Source: Roseivirga echinicomitans
GTDB lineage: Bacteria; Bacteroidota; Bacteroidia; Cytophagales; Cyclobacteriaceae
Assembly: GCF_001592935.1 (NCBI RefSeq)
Contig: NZ_LRDB01000005.1
Location: forward strand, 1-64,000
Length of the DNA: 64,000 nucleotides
Direction: 5' to 3'
Position 1 is the first letter of the stretch, and every line of letters begins with the position of its first letter. A program made the translations under genes and the position numbers. This document shows, piece after piece, positions 56,319-63,365 of the stretch. The notes under the pieces were generated by a model. It did no database searches, was not told where the DNA came from, and worked only from the letters and a program-made list of their open reading frames with translations.

Positions 56319-58421
56319 ATGAGTGAAGAAAAGAGTATGCAGTCAGGTGATCAGAATATCGAGAATTCGAATACTGATAAGAGTACCGAAAATTTAGAAA
56401 TTCCTCAAACGGAAGCAGTGCCCAAAACAGTTGAAAATGAAACTGTAGAGGAAGTAGTAGATGCACCAGTTGAAGAAGCTAAATCTGAGGTGGATGTTCC
56501 ACAAGAAACTACGGTTGAAGAACCAGCAGTAGTTGAAATAGAGGAAGAGGCACCTGCAGAGGTTGAAAAACCAGCAGCTGAAGAAGCGCCTACTGAGAAG
56601 GTAGAGGAAGATTCTAGACCTAAAGCTGATTCTGAAGCTGAAGTTGCGACTTCGGAAGAATCGGAAGAGGCTGATACAGAAGAAGATCATGACCACGATG
56701 ACGAAGAAGATCATCAGGTAATTGATTATTCAAACCATACTAGAGAACAACTTGCTGAAGTAATTGAGGAATTAACTTCTGAAACCAACTTCAAAAAGAT
56801 AGATGCTATCCTTGCTCAAATTGAACCATTATTTCAAGAAACAGAAGATACTGCTCGTCAGGAAGCTTTAGATAAATTCATTGCCGATGGTGGTGAAGAA
56901 GCAGACTTTGAGTACCGTCACGATAAATTGTATAACCGCTTTGATGCTTCTTTACGTCTGATCAAGGACAAAAAGCACTCTTACTATAAAGAGCGCGAGG
57001 CAAACAAAGAGAAAAATTACCAAAGAAAAACAGAGCTTCTGGATAAATTGAGAGAATTGGTGGACGAAGAGGCGACTACCAGCTTAAACCCAATTAAGGA
57101 AATTCAGGACGAATGGAAAAAAGTGGGCCAGGTACCAAATCAGTACAACCGAACACTTTGGGCCAATTACAATGCACTAATTGACAGGTTCTACAATAAC
57201 CGCCACATCCTTTTTGAACTTAAAGAACTTGATAGAAAGAAGAATCAGGAGGCCAAGACTGAGCTTTGCGTAAAGGCTGAGGCACTTGATCAAATGGATA
57301 ACCTTAAGGACGCGATCATTCAACTGAATGAATTCCATGAGGAGTATAAAAATATTGGCCCAGTGCCAAAGGAGGTGCAAGAAGAACTTTGGCAGCGTTT
57401 TAAAACGGCTTCAGATAAAGTTTATCATAAGCGCAAAGAGTATTTGGACAGTTTGAAAGGTGAACTGAACGAAAACCTTGAGAAGAAAAAAGTACTGGCT
57501 GCTGAGTTGAAAGAATTTACTGAATTTGATTCGGACCGGATTAATAAGTGGAATGCCAAGACCAAAGAAATTCTGGCCTTACAGAAAAAATGGGATGCCA
57601 TTGGTGGCTTGCCAAGAGAGCACGCCAAAGAAGTGAATAAAATCTTCTGGGGTGATTTCAAGAAATTCTTCAGCAACAAAAATGATTTTTTTAAGAAGTT
57701 GGAAGGCATGCGCCAAGAGAACTTAGAAAAGAAAGAAGCCTTGATTCAAAAGGCGATTGAGTTGCAAGAGAGTACGGATTGGGATTCAACAGCCAATAAG
57801 CTAAAAACACTTCAACAACAATGGAGAGATGTTGGGCCGGTACCCGAGAAAGTAAGAAATTCGATTTACGAGAAATTCAAAGCGGCTTGTGATGCCTTCT
57901 TTAATAATAGAAGAGCCAACCTAAGTAAAGCGGAGTCGGAGTATGCCGATAACCTTAAGAAGAAAGAAACCATCATTCAATCCATTTTAGATGCTGCTGC
58001 TAAAGGCACAGGCTCTGAAAAAGAAATGGATGAATTCCTAGCCCAATGGCAAGCCGTAGGCTTTGTGCCAAGAGGAGCAATGAAGTCTATTGAACATAAG
58101 TATTCCGAGGCGCTTGCCAAGTACGTGAAAGGGCTTGATGTAGAAGGACAGGAAGAAGAGCAATTGATGATCAAGGTAGAACTTGGTGGTTTACAAAACG
58201 GCCCTAATGCCGACCGTAAACTCAACAAGAAAGAAGGAGAGCTGCGTAGACAAATTCAAGAAATTGAGAATAACATCTCGCTTTGGAATAACAACCTTTC
58301 GTTCTTTGCTAACTCTAAAACTGCCGACAAGCTGAAAGCAGAATTTGACGAGAAAATAGAGAAGGCAAAAGAAGAAATGGACCATTTGAAGAAGCAATTG
58401 AGAATGGTGCGAAGCATGTAA
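56319..58421 (+). CDS. DUF349 repeat protein with acidic low-complexity N-terminus
   Basis: A 700-residue protein. Residues about 1-145 are almost entirely Glu/Ala/Val/Pro/Ser/Thr with His-Asp runs near residues 125-133, a disordered acidic extension. From about residue 150 to 650 there are at least five consecutive DUF349 helical repeats of about 70-75 residues, each recognisable by a W-K.VG.VP or W..VG.VP core (KKVGQVP, KNIGPVP, DAIGGLP, RDVGPVP, QAVGFVP). A Lys-rich coiled coil closes the protein. DUF349 proteins are Bacteroidota-wide and of unknown role. It is the last gene before tRNA-Thr, and the tRNA promoter lies just after its stop codon. Confidence 0.9.
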   Translation: MSEEKSMQSGDQNIENSNTDKSTENLEIPQTEAVPKTVENETVEEVVDAPVEEAKSEVDVPQETTVEEPAVVEIEEEAPAEVEKPAAEEAPTEKVEEDSRPKADSEAEVATSEESEEADTEEDHDHDDEEDHQVIDYSNHTREQLAEVIEELTSETNFKKIDAILAQIEPLFQETEDTARQEALDKFIADGGEEADFEYRHDKLYNRFDASLRLIKDKKHSYYKEREANKEKNYQRKTELLDKLRELVDEEATTSLNPIKEIQDEWKKVGQVPNQYNRTLWANYNALIDRFYNNRHILFELKELDRKKNQEAKTELCVKAEALDQMDNLKDAIIQLNEFHEEYKNIGPVPKEVQEELWQRFKTASDKVYHKRKEYLDSLKGELNENLEKKKVLAAELKEFTEFDSDRINKWNAKTKEILALQKKWDAIGGLPREHAKEVNKIFWGDFKKFFSNKNDFFKKLEGMRQENLEKKEALIQKAIELQESTDWDSTANKLKTLQQQWRDVGPVPEKVRNSIYEKFKAACDAFFNNRRANLSKAESEYADNLKKKETIIQSILDAAAKGTGSEKEMDEFLAQWQAVGFVPRGAMKSIEHKYSEALAKYVKGLDVEGQEEEQLMIKVELGGLQNGPNADRKLNKKEGELRRQIQEIENNISLWNNNLSFFANSKTADKLKAEFDEKIEKAKEEMDHLKKQLRMVRSM

Positions 58422-58464
58422 TCCAGCCTTCAGAAATAAAATCTGAAAAATTTCAGTATCGCTT

Positions 58465-58494
58465 TTGCATTCTAAAAACAGAGACCTATATTTG
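58465..58494 (+). promoter_or_regulatory. Promoter of tRNA-Thr
   Basis: TTG at 58465-58467, 19 nt, TATATTTG at 58487-58494, a full consensus match 29 nt before the tRNA. Confidence 0.55.
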
Positions 58495-58523
58495 CACTCG
58501 CTTTGAAAGAAAAGCAACCCGAA

Positions 58524-58596
<73 letters not shown>

Positions 58597-58599
58597 CAT

Positions 58600-58626
58600 A
58601 AAAGCTAGTCATTTTGACTAGCTTTT
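58600..58626 (+). terminator. Terminator after tRNA-Thr
   Basis: Stem AAAAGCTAGTCA/TGACTAGCTTTT with a 3-nt T loop, starting 4 nt after the tRNA. Confidence 0.8.
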
Positions 58627-58636
58627 ATTGTTTTAA

Positions 58637-58678
58637 GGCCATTGGTTCCCCCGAAGTCTCGGGGCCGATAGGAGGCTC
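58637..58678 (+). repeat. tRNA-Thr 3'-end repeat, copy 1
   Basis: 42 nt. It repeats the tRNA from the variable loop to the 3' end (GGCCATTGGTTC ... CCGATAGGAGGCTC), but the T-loop GATC is replaced by a 16-nt hairpin with stem CCCCGA/TCGGGG and loop AGTC. It has no 5' half, so it cannot be a functional tRNA. Confidence 0.85.
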
Positions 58679-58680
58679 TG

Positions 58681-58709
58681 AAGAGTCACAGAAATGTGAC
58701 TCTTTTTTT
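58681..58709 (+). terminator. Terminator after repeat copy 1
   Basis: Stem AAGAGTCACA/TGTGACTCTT with loop GAAA and a T run, starting 3 nt after the copy. Confidence 0.8.
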
Positions 58710-58727
58710 ATGCCCGTAGCTGTATAC

Positions 58728-58769
58728 GGTCATTGGTTCCTCCGAGGCTTCGGAGCCGATAGGAGGCTC
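58728..58769 (+). repeat. tRNA-Thr 3'-end repeat, copy 2
   Basis: 42 nt with the same layout as copy 1. The inserted hairpin is CTCCGA/TCGGAG with loop GGCT. It differs from copy 1 by a compensatory base-pair change in the stem and by its loop. Confidence 0.85.
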
Positions 58770-58778
58770 TTTTAAATT

Positions 58779-58807
58779 AACCAGTTACGAAAGTAACTGG
58801 TTTTTTT
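58779..58807 (+). terminator. Terminator after repeat copy 2
   Basis: Stem AACCAGTTAC/GTAACTGGTT with loop GAAA and a T run, the same architecture as the previous one with different stem bases. Confidence 0.8.
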
Positions 58808-58816
58808 ATGCCCTAA

Positions 58817-58858
58817 GGTCATTGGTTCCCCAGAAGCCTCGGGGCCGATGGGAGGCTC
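58817..58858 (+). repeat. tRNA-Thr 3'-end repeat, copy 3
   Basis: 42 nt with the same layout. The inserted segment CCCAGA/TCGGGG has loop AGCC and one internal mismatch. The acceptor part reads GGGAGGC, one change from the tRNA. No clear terminator follows. Confidence 0.82.
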
Positions 58859-59038
58859 ATGTCTCGTCTAAAATAGGTTGACTGAAATCTGTCTGCTCCT
58901 TATTGTAAACAACCTAATTTCCTCGCTACTGCTCAAGATGAAAAGGAGTTGCACAACCCAGTAGTGTCAGATTTTTAAAAACTTGATAGGTCTTTTAAGA
59001 ACAGAGTGCTAGGAAGAGAGGTGTAGCCTTCATACTTA

Positions 59039-59599
59039 TCATATACTCTCCAGATTCTGATTTCTTTTTTGCTTAAGCTGCTTAAAGAATGAAGGAGTGA
59101 GGCCAGTAACCTTTTTAAATTGGTTCGACAAATGAGCCGAACTGCTGTAGTGCATTTTAAAGGCAATTTCGGATAAGGACAACTCATCGTAAAGAATCAA
59201 TTCCTTCACCCTTTCAATTTTATGCATGATAATATAATGCTGAATCGTAATGCCCTTTACCTCCGAGAATGTATTGGCGAGGTAGGTATAGTCATAATCT
59301 AGCTTCTCGCTGATGTAGTCTGAATAATTGACCTTTGGAAGTTCATCAGTGTGGTGAATCAGTGCTATGATAATGTTCTTTATCTTTTCTACTAAGATGC
59401 TTCTCTTATCATCTAGAAGCTCCAGCCCAGACCTCAGTAAATTGGCTTTGAGTAATTCCAGATCCTGCCTACTCAACTCGTCAAAAAGTTCGACCATGCC
59501 CAGCTCAACCAGCGCTTTTTTTTGGCCGAGGTTCTCTAATTCTGCCTTTACAAGTAATTTGCAACGTAGGCTGACCATGTACTTGATGTAAAGCTTCAT
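59039..59599 (-). CDS. AraC family regulator with HMA-like N-terminus
   Basis: A 186-residue transcription factor. The C-terminal domain has two helix-turn-helix motifs (about residues 85-175), with the signature LSLSEIAFKMHYSSSAHLSN and the family ending FKKVTGLTPSFFKQ. The N-terminal 70 residues resemble a heavy-metal-associated fold seen in this AraC subgroup, in which a Cys-x-x-Cys metal site is usual; here the first Cys is a Ser (V-S-L-R-C), so the site looks degraded. It is divergent from a CsbD-like small protein gene, which it may regulate. The assignment of the subgroup is from memory of related sequences. Confidence 0.85.
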   Translation of the reverse strand: MKLYIKYMVSLRCKLLVKAELENLGQKKALVELGMVELFDELSRQDLELLKANLLRSGLELLDDKRSILVEKIKNIIIALIHHTDELPKVNYSDYISEKLDYDYTYLANTFSEVKGITIQHYIIMHKIERVKELILYDELSLSEIAFKMHYSSSAHLSNQFKKVTGLTPSFFKQLKQKRNQNLESI

Positions 59600-59778
59600 G
59601 TGGATATTGAGGTATAGCTGTGTGGTAGATTAAAATGTAGAACTCTGCTTTCGCTTAAAAGTTTTTTCTCAATGACTTAACTGTAAATGAAGGAGGGGAT
59701 TGCTAAACTAATAGTGGCAGAGTAGTGTTCCACGTTCACAATAGTGCTAGCTTTAAATATTCACTGAGAATCTATCAA

Positions 59779-59964
59779 ATGCAAATAACAAGAAGTTGGA
59801 GAGAGCAAAGAGTAATGCTCAAAAATAGGTTTTCTGTGCTAAACGATGCGGACTTCGAATTTGAGGATGGGCAGAAGGAAAGCATGATGGATAAGCTTTC
59901 TGTGAAACTCAAAAAAACCAGATCAGAGCTTGAATTGCTTTTCGCTGAACTACAGACCTATTAA
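59779..59964 (+). CDS. CsbD-like small stress protein
   Basis: A 61-residue acidic protein whose WREQRVMLKNRFSVLNDADF segment, followed by a conserved EGD/EDGQKE-type turn, resembles the CsbD general-stress family. The frame is open from 59725, but the ATG at 59779 gives a family-like start. TAGCTTTA at 59748-59755 may be a -7 box. It is divergent from the AraC regulator and terminates before a convergent ice-binding gene. The assignment is by resemblance only. Confidence 0.6.
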   Translation: MQITRSWREQRVMLKNRFSVLNDADFEFEDGQKESMMDKLSVKLKKTRSELELLFAELQTY

Positions 59965-59969
59965 ACAAA

Positions 59970-60002
59970 AAGAGCCACTCCACAATGCGTAGAATGGCTC
60001 TT
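59970..60002 (-). terminator. Terminator of the ice-binding protein gene
   Basis: Stem AAGAGCCA/TGGCTCTT with a 17-nt loop, followed on the minus strand by a T run. It lies past the stop codon of the minus-strand gene and could also serve the convergent CsbD-like gene. Confidence 0.6.
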
Positions 60003-60025
60003 CCGTATTAATTACCTTTTTTTAA

Positions 60026-61099
60026 TTATCGTTTTGTAACAGCATTCGAATCAAGGATAACCGCAGTCTGCGCCAATAGACGTCCGTTTATGGTGGCGCC
60101 TGTTTGCATTGTGATACCCGTCATACATAAGATTACACCTTCAAAATGTGAGGTTGTACCTAAAGCCACAGAACCTGCTACTTGCCAGAAAATATTCTTG
60201 GCTTGTGCACCGCCAGTTAAAGTGATTTTCATTGCAGAACTCATGGTCATATCACCGTCTATTTGGAAGATCCAAACATCATCGGCACTACCAGAAAGCG
60301 TTACATCAGAAGCCATAGACACTGTATTCGTCCATTTGTAAAGCCCTGCATCTAAAGTCATTCCACCAATGCTTCCAGTCCCTAACTCTAGAAAATCAGG
60401 CGTTGGACGGCCAGCAGCATCATTGTAAGCCGTGATCATATTCTCAACTGCCGTAGTAAGGTTAGTGTTGGTCGGGGGAACCATATCAGCCGCATATACT
60501 TTTCCTGTTACTTGAGGAGTAGTAGCATAACCAGTGGCATCGGTTAATCCAAAACCAGTAATGAATGAGGTAGCCGCTGGGCTAAGCCCCATATCGCCAG
60601 TGATGGCTGATGTAGGAGAGTTATTGATGGCTGTTTTAGCCAAAATAACGTAGTTAGCAGAAGACCCTAAGTTTACTGTTGTCAAACCAGTTTTTGTGCC
60701 CGTTGTAAAGGTCCATACCTTATTGTTTGCGATTGGATTTCCAGCTAAATCTTTTACATCAGTATTCACTGTAGCAGTATACACCAAGCCGGCACTTAGT
60801 GCATTGTTGGGGATAAATCGAGCGGTGCTATCTGCGTATTGAACGGAACCCGCTACTGGAGTTGTTCCTTGTTTTAATGTAAATGAAGTTGACGTGAATG
60901 AAGCTAGACTCATTTCCTCGTTAAAAGTGATTGAGATTGACTTATTACGGGCCACATCAGTAGCATTGTCCAGAGGATTTGTTCCAGTGATAATAGGTGA
61001 CGTTTCGTCTCCTCCTGTTGGTTCATCGTCATTGCTACAGCCGAGGAACAACATAAATGGAAGTATAGCTAGTATTTGAATTCGTTTTAGAAATTTCAT
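60026..61099 (-). CDS. Ice-binding-like (DUF3494) lipoprotein with Ig-like Big_5 domain
   Basis: A 357-residue lipoprotein (lipobox LFLGC, Cys at residue 21). Residues about 35-130 form a Big_5-type Ig-like domain (PLDNATDVARNKSISITFNE, TATVNTDVKDLAGNPI). Residues about 140-357 match the ice-binding DUF3494 fold: NYVILAKTAINNSPTSAITGD, a beta-solenoid rich in Thr/Ser/Gly/Ala, GLYKWTNTVSMASDV, and an ending GRLLAQTAVILDSNAV. Family members adsorb to ice and are found in cold-adapted organisms. It is surface or outer-membrane anchored by inference. It is a single gene with its own terminator. Confidence 0.9.
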   Translation of the reverse strand: MKFLKRIQILAILPFMLFLGCSNDDEPTGGDETSPIITGTNPLDNATDVARNKSISITFNEEMSLASFTSTSFTLKQGTTPVAGSVQYADSTARFIPNNALSAGLVYTATVNTDVKDLAGNPIANNKVWTFTTGTKTGLTTVNLGSSANYVILAKTAINNSPTSAITGDMGLSPAATSFITGFGLTDATGYATTPQVTGKVYAADMVPPTNTNLTTAVENMITAYNDAAGRPTPDFLELGTGSIGGMTLDAGLYKWTNTVSMASDVTLSGSADDVWIFQIDGDMTMSSAMKITLTGGAQAKNIFWQVAGSVALGTTSHFEGVILCMTGITMQTGATINGRLLAQTAVILDSNAVTKR

Positions 61100-61494
61100 T
61101 TCAGTATTCGTTAAATGACTTTATTATTATAAACAAAGGTGAGTCGCTTTATAACGCCATACGCTACATACAAATAGTTAAGACTTACATATATCACATT
61201 GATCTGAACAAAATGGCGAATGCTGTTTCTTAGGCTTCGGAAGTCTTTTTCAGAAGCTAAGGGTTTGACTTATAGCGTATGAAAACTTCCTCAACTGGCA
61301 GGGCACGAAAGGTCTAAAAGTTACATGTGGCTTGTTGGTGGAGAACATGAGCAAGGGCAGAAGTGTAGCTAAGCTGTTATGAAAAACGGAGCAATTAAAA
61401 TACTCTCATCAAGGGATTGAATGAATTTTTGATTGTAAATTCGGGGATGGCTTGATAGGCCATATCATCCGCATTACTATTAAAATTTTTTGAG
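61100..61494. other. 395-nt intergenic region without a recognised gene
   Basis: Between the minus-strand ice-binding gene and the plus-strand aminotransferase gene, so it should hold two divergent promoters. I see no full consensus. TAAATTCG at 61436-61443 is a possible -7 box for the plus gene, but the TTG at 61417-61419 is only 16 nt away. A short imperfect hairpin (GCTTC ... GAAGC) lies near 61233-61256. Nothing else is recognisable. Confidence 0.4.
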
Positions 61495-62784
61495 ATGAAA
61501 AGAAGATCCTTACTTCAAAAACTCGCAGTTGGCGCAATTTCACTGCCCTTTATTGGTCGCTCCTTAGACGAATACTTGCCTAAAGAGAGTATTGCCGAAT
61601 GGAAAGGAGAGTTCGACCTCACCAAAACTCAGGATGAAGCATTTTGGAAGGCCTTTAAGAAAACCCACTACGATGTAAGCGACAAGTGGATCAATCTTGA
61701 GAATGGTTATTTTGGTGTACAGCCAAAAATGGTGGTGGACGCCTATGTGGAGTCCATTAAAAAAGTAAATAGGGAAAGTTCGGCTTATGCACGAAGAACT
61801 TTTAATCAGAAGGATTTCAGTCCTGTTATGGACACCTTGGCAAAGTTTTCGGGAGCAGCACGAGAGGAACTGCTGATTACCAGAAATGCCACGGAGGCGC
61901 TGAATATTTTGATTCAGGGCATCGATTTTCAACCGGGTGATGAAGTGATTCTCAACGAACAGGACTACCCAAGTATGATTGAGGCGTTCGAAATGCTCGA
62001 GAAGACAAAGGGCATTATCATCAAGCGTATAGCGCTGCCGATGATTCCAGAGAGTGATACGCAGCTAGTGAATTTATACCAAGCGGCCATGACTAACAAA
62101 ACACGTTGTATTCTAGTCACTCACCTGATTCATTTAACAGGGCAGATTATGCCAGTAAAGGCCATTGCCGATATGGCCCGACCGAAAGGAGTGGAGGTAA
62201 TTGTAGATGCCGCGCACAGTTTTGCGCATCTCGATTTTAAAATTCCAGATTTAGGCTGTGATTTTGTGGGCGTCAACCTGCACAAGTGGTTCAGTGCACC
62301 CATAGGCATGGGACTAATGTATGTGAAGAAGAATAGGATCAAAGACCTCAGTCCAATGTTTGGTGATGTAGGCCAGCGCGAAGATAATATTAACAAGCTG
62401 GGCCACTTCGGAACACTTTCATTCCCCACTTTGCTAACGGTACCCAAGGCAGCAGAATTTAATAATATGGTGACTATCCCCGTGAAAGAAGCACGACTTC
62501 GCTACTTACAAAACTACTGGACAAAGGAAATAGGAGGGATTGCCAATGCAGAATTGCTTACGCCAACCGAAGCGAAAAGAAGCTGTGCCATTGCTACCTT
62601 CAAACTACGTAACCTAGATGCAGATGAAGTAATCAATAGGCTCTATGATGACTTTGGCGTATTTACTGTAAAGCGGAATTTACCAAAGAATGAGAAAGCT
62701 ATCCGCGTAACCCCAAACCTATATAGCTCAACCTCCGATGTAGACCAACTGCTAGAGGGCATTCTGAAGTTAAGTAAGGTGTAA
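61495..62784 (+). CDS. Class V aminotransferase-fold enzyme with Tat-like signal (isopenicillin-N-epimerase-like)
   Basis: PLP enzyme of the cysteine-desulfurase/epimerase-like class V fold. The PLP lysine lies in NLHKWFSAPIG near residue 264, the Asp/His of the cofactor pocket in VDAAHSFAHLD near residue 240, and TRNATEALN near residue 127. The N-terminus RRSLLQKLAVGAISLP resembles a Tat or Sec signal, so the protein may be exported, which is unusual for this fold outside Bacteroidota. The length is 429 residues. The substrate is unknown; desulfurase, epimerase and other roles are possible. Confidence 0.85.
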   Translation: MKRRSLLQKLAVGAISLPFIGRSLDEYLPKESIAEWKGEFDLTKTQDEAFWKAFKKTHYDVSDKWINLENGYFGVQPKMVVDAYVESIKKVNRESSAYARRTFNQKDFSPVMDTLAKFSGAAREELLITRNATEALNILIQGIDFQPGDEVILNEQDYPSMIEAFEMLEKTKGIIIKRIALPMIPESDTQLVNLYQAAMTNKTRCILVTHLIHLTGQIMPVKAIADMARPKGVEVIVDAAHSFAHLDFKIPDLGCDFVGVNLHKWFSAPIGMGLMYVKKNRIKDLSPMFGDVGQREDNINKLGHFGTLSFPTLLTVPKAAEFNNMVTIPVKEARLRYLQNYWTKEIGGIANAELLTPTEAKRSCAIATFKLRNLDADEVINRLYDDFGVFTVKRNLPKNEKAIRVTPNLYSSTSDVDQLLEGILKLSKV

Positions 62785-63158
62785 AGGGTCTAACCGCGAA
62801 GGACGCTAAGTATCGCAAAGCCACAAGAACCGTCATTGCGCCTTCGCTGTAGCTTCTGCGCAAGTGCTCTGAAATTTTAACCTGATGTCAGTCAGGGTGA
62901 AATGAAAGAATCTTTGAGTTTTAAACAGTAACTGTCTAGATCAGACACTCCGGCTTCGGAGCTGTCTTCCTCGTCATCAGAATGACGTGGTAATTCGGAG
63001 CGTCATCCTCCTTCAAAGCCTTGGAGTATTTTATAGTTGCCTACTTTAAGTCACCCTGTAAGGGTCTTTTTCAGTAATACAGGTGGATTTCACTAGACTT
63101 TAAACAATAAACCCTAAACAGGTTTTTGTTCCCACCCAATTCTTTTTCAAAAAAAGGA
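62785..63158. other. Intergenic region with several short palindromes
   Basis: No gene of useful length. Short inverted repeats occur: CTCCG/CGGAG at 62948-62961, CGTCAT/ATGACG at 62972-62987, and a CCCT/AGGG hairpin near 63055. The start of the region is rich in short Bacteroidota-type spacer words. These look like REP-like palindromic clutter; I assign no function. Confidence 0.35.
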
Positions 63159-63188
63159 TTGCCAATTCGAAAATGCATTTTACCTTTG
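63159..63188 (+). promoter_or_regulatory. Promoter of the leader peptide and phenylalanine hydroxylase
   Basis: TTG at 63159-63161, 19 nt, TACCTTTG at 63181-63188, a full consensus match. The leader ATG begins five bases after the -7 box, so the transcript may start at or near that ATG. Confidence 0.55.
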
Positions 63189-63193
63189 AAGCA

Positions 63194-63265
63194 ATGTTAC
63201 ATAGCAGCGCACATCATCATTATTACTATTACTACCCGAACGATCGGAACGGCTGCGCTATGTAA
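63194..63265 (+). CDS. Leader peptide with His3-Tyr5 run
   Basis: A 23-codon ORF ending in TAA. Codons 7-9 are CAT (His) and codons 10-14 are TAT/TAC (Tyr), followed by Pro-Asn-Asp-Arg-Asn-Gly-Cys-Ala-Met. It lies upstream of phenylalanine hydroxylase, whose product is tyrosine, and downstream of a consensus promoter. An intrinsic terminator follows 32 nt after its stop codon. This is the classic arrangement of an attenuation leader. The alternation of two Tyr codons argues against a simple trinucleotide repeat. Confidence 0.75.
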   Translation: MLHSSAHHHYYYYYPNDRNGCAM

Positions 63266-63325
63266 ATTGTATAGAAACAATTAATCAAACATATATGACC
63301 CGATTCCGCAAGAATCGGGTTTTTT
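63197..63325 (+). promoter_or_regulatory. Candidate attenuator (leader hairpins and terminator)
   Basis: Stem TTACATAGC (63197-63205) pairs exactly with GCTATGTAA (63257-63265), plus three more pairs after a bulge, so a hairpin embraces the leader ORF. CCGA (63236-63239) can pair with TCGG (63244-63247). GATCGG (63242-63247) can instead pair with CCGATT (63300-63305), the left arm of the terminator. These alternatives allow anti-termination when a ribosome stalls on the His/Tyr codons. Pairing is inferred by eye. Confidence 0.55.
63298..63325 (+). terminator. Intrinsic terminator upstream of phenylalanine hydroxylase
   Basis: Stem ACCCGATTC/GAATCGGGT (9 bp) with loop CGCAA followed by five T. 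It lies between the leader peptide and the structural gene, 40 nt before its ATG, so it must be read through or prevented for expression. Confidence 0.8.
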
Positions 63326-63365
63326 GTTTTTAACCCATTCCAGCGGAGTCTTTAAAAAGGAAAGA

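Noticed and set aside
56394-56714. 106-residue minus-strand ORF rich in Phe, Ser and Arg
   Set aside because: It mirrors the Glu/Val/Ala-rich codons of the DUF349 N-terminus on the other strand; composition is an artefact of that low-complexity stretch.
58637-58858. Reading the repeats behind tRNA-Thr as a CRISPR array
   Set aside because: Only three copies, repeats clearly derived from the tRNA 3' end, spacers that are intrinsic terminators, and no cas genes in the window.
58637-58858. Reading the repeats as an ordinary integrative-element attachment-site pair
   Set aside because: The intervals are only about 47-49 nt, no integrase is nearby, and all three copies share a new hairpin not found in the tRNA. 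Kept only as a minor alternative.
63212-63235. CAT/TAT/TAC run as a simple trinucleotide repeat without function
   Set aside because: The run falls in frame within an ATG-to-TAA ORF with promoter, hairpins and terminator, and mixes two Tyr codons, so a leader peptide fits better.
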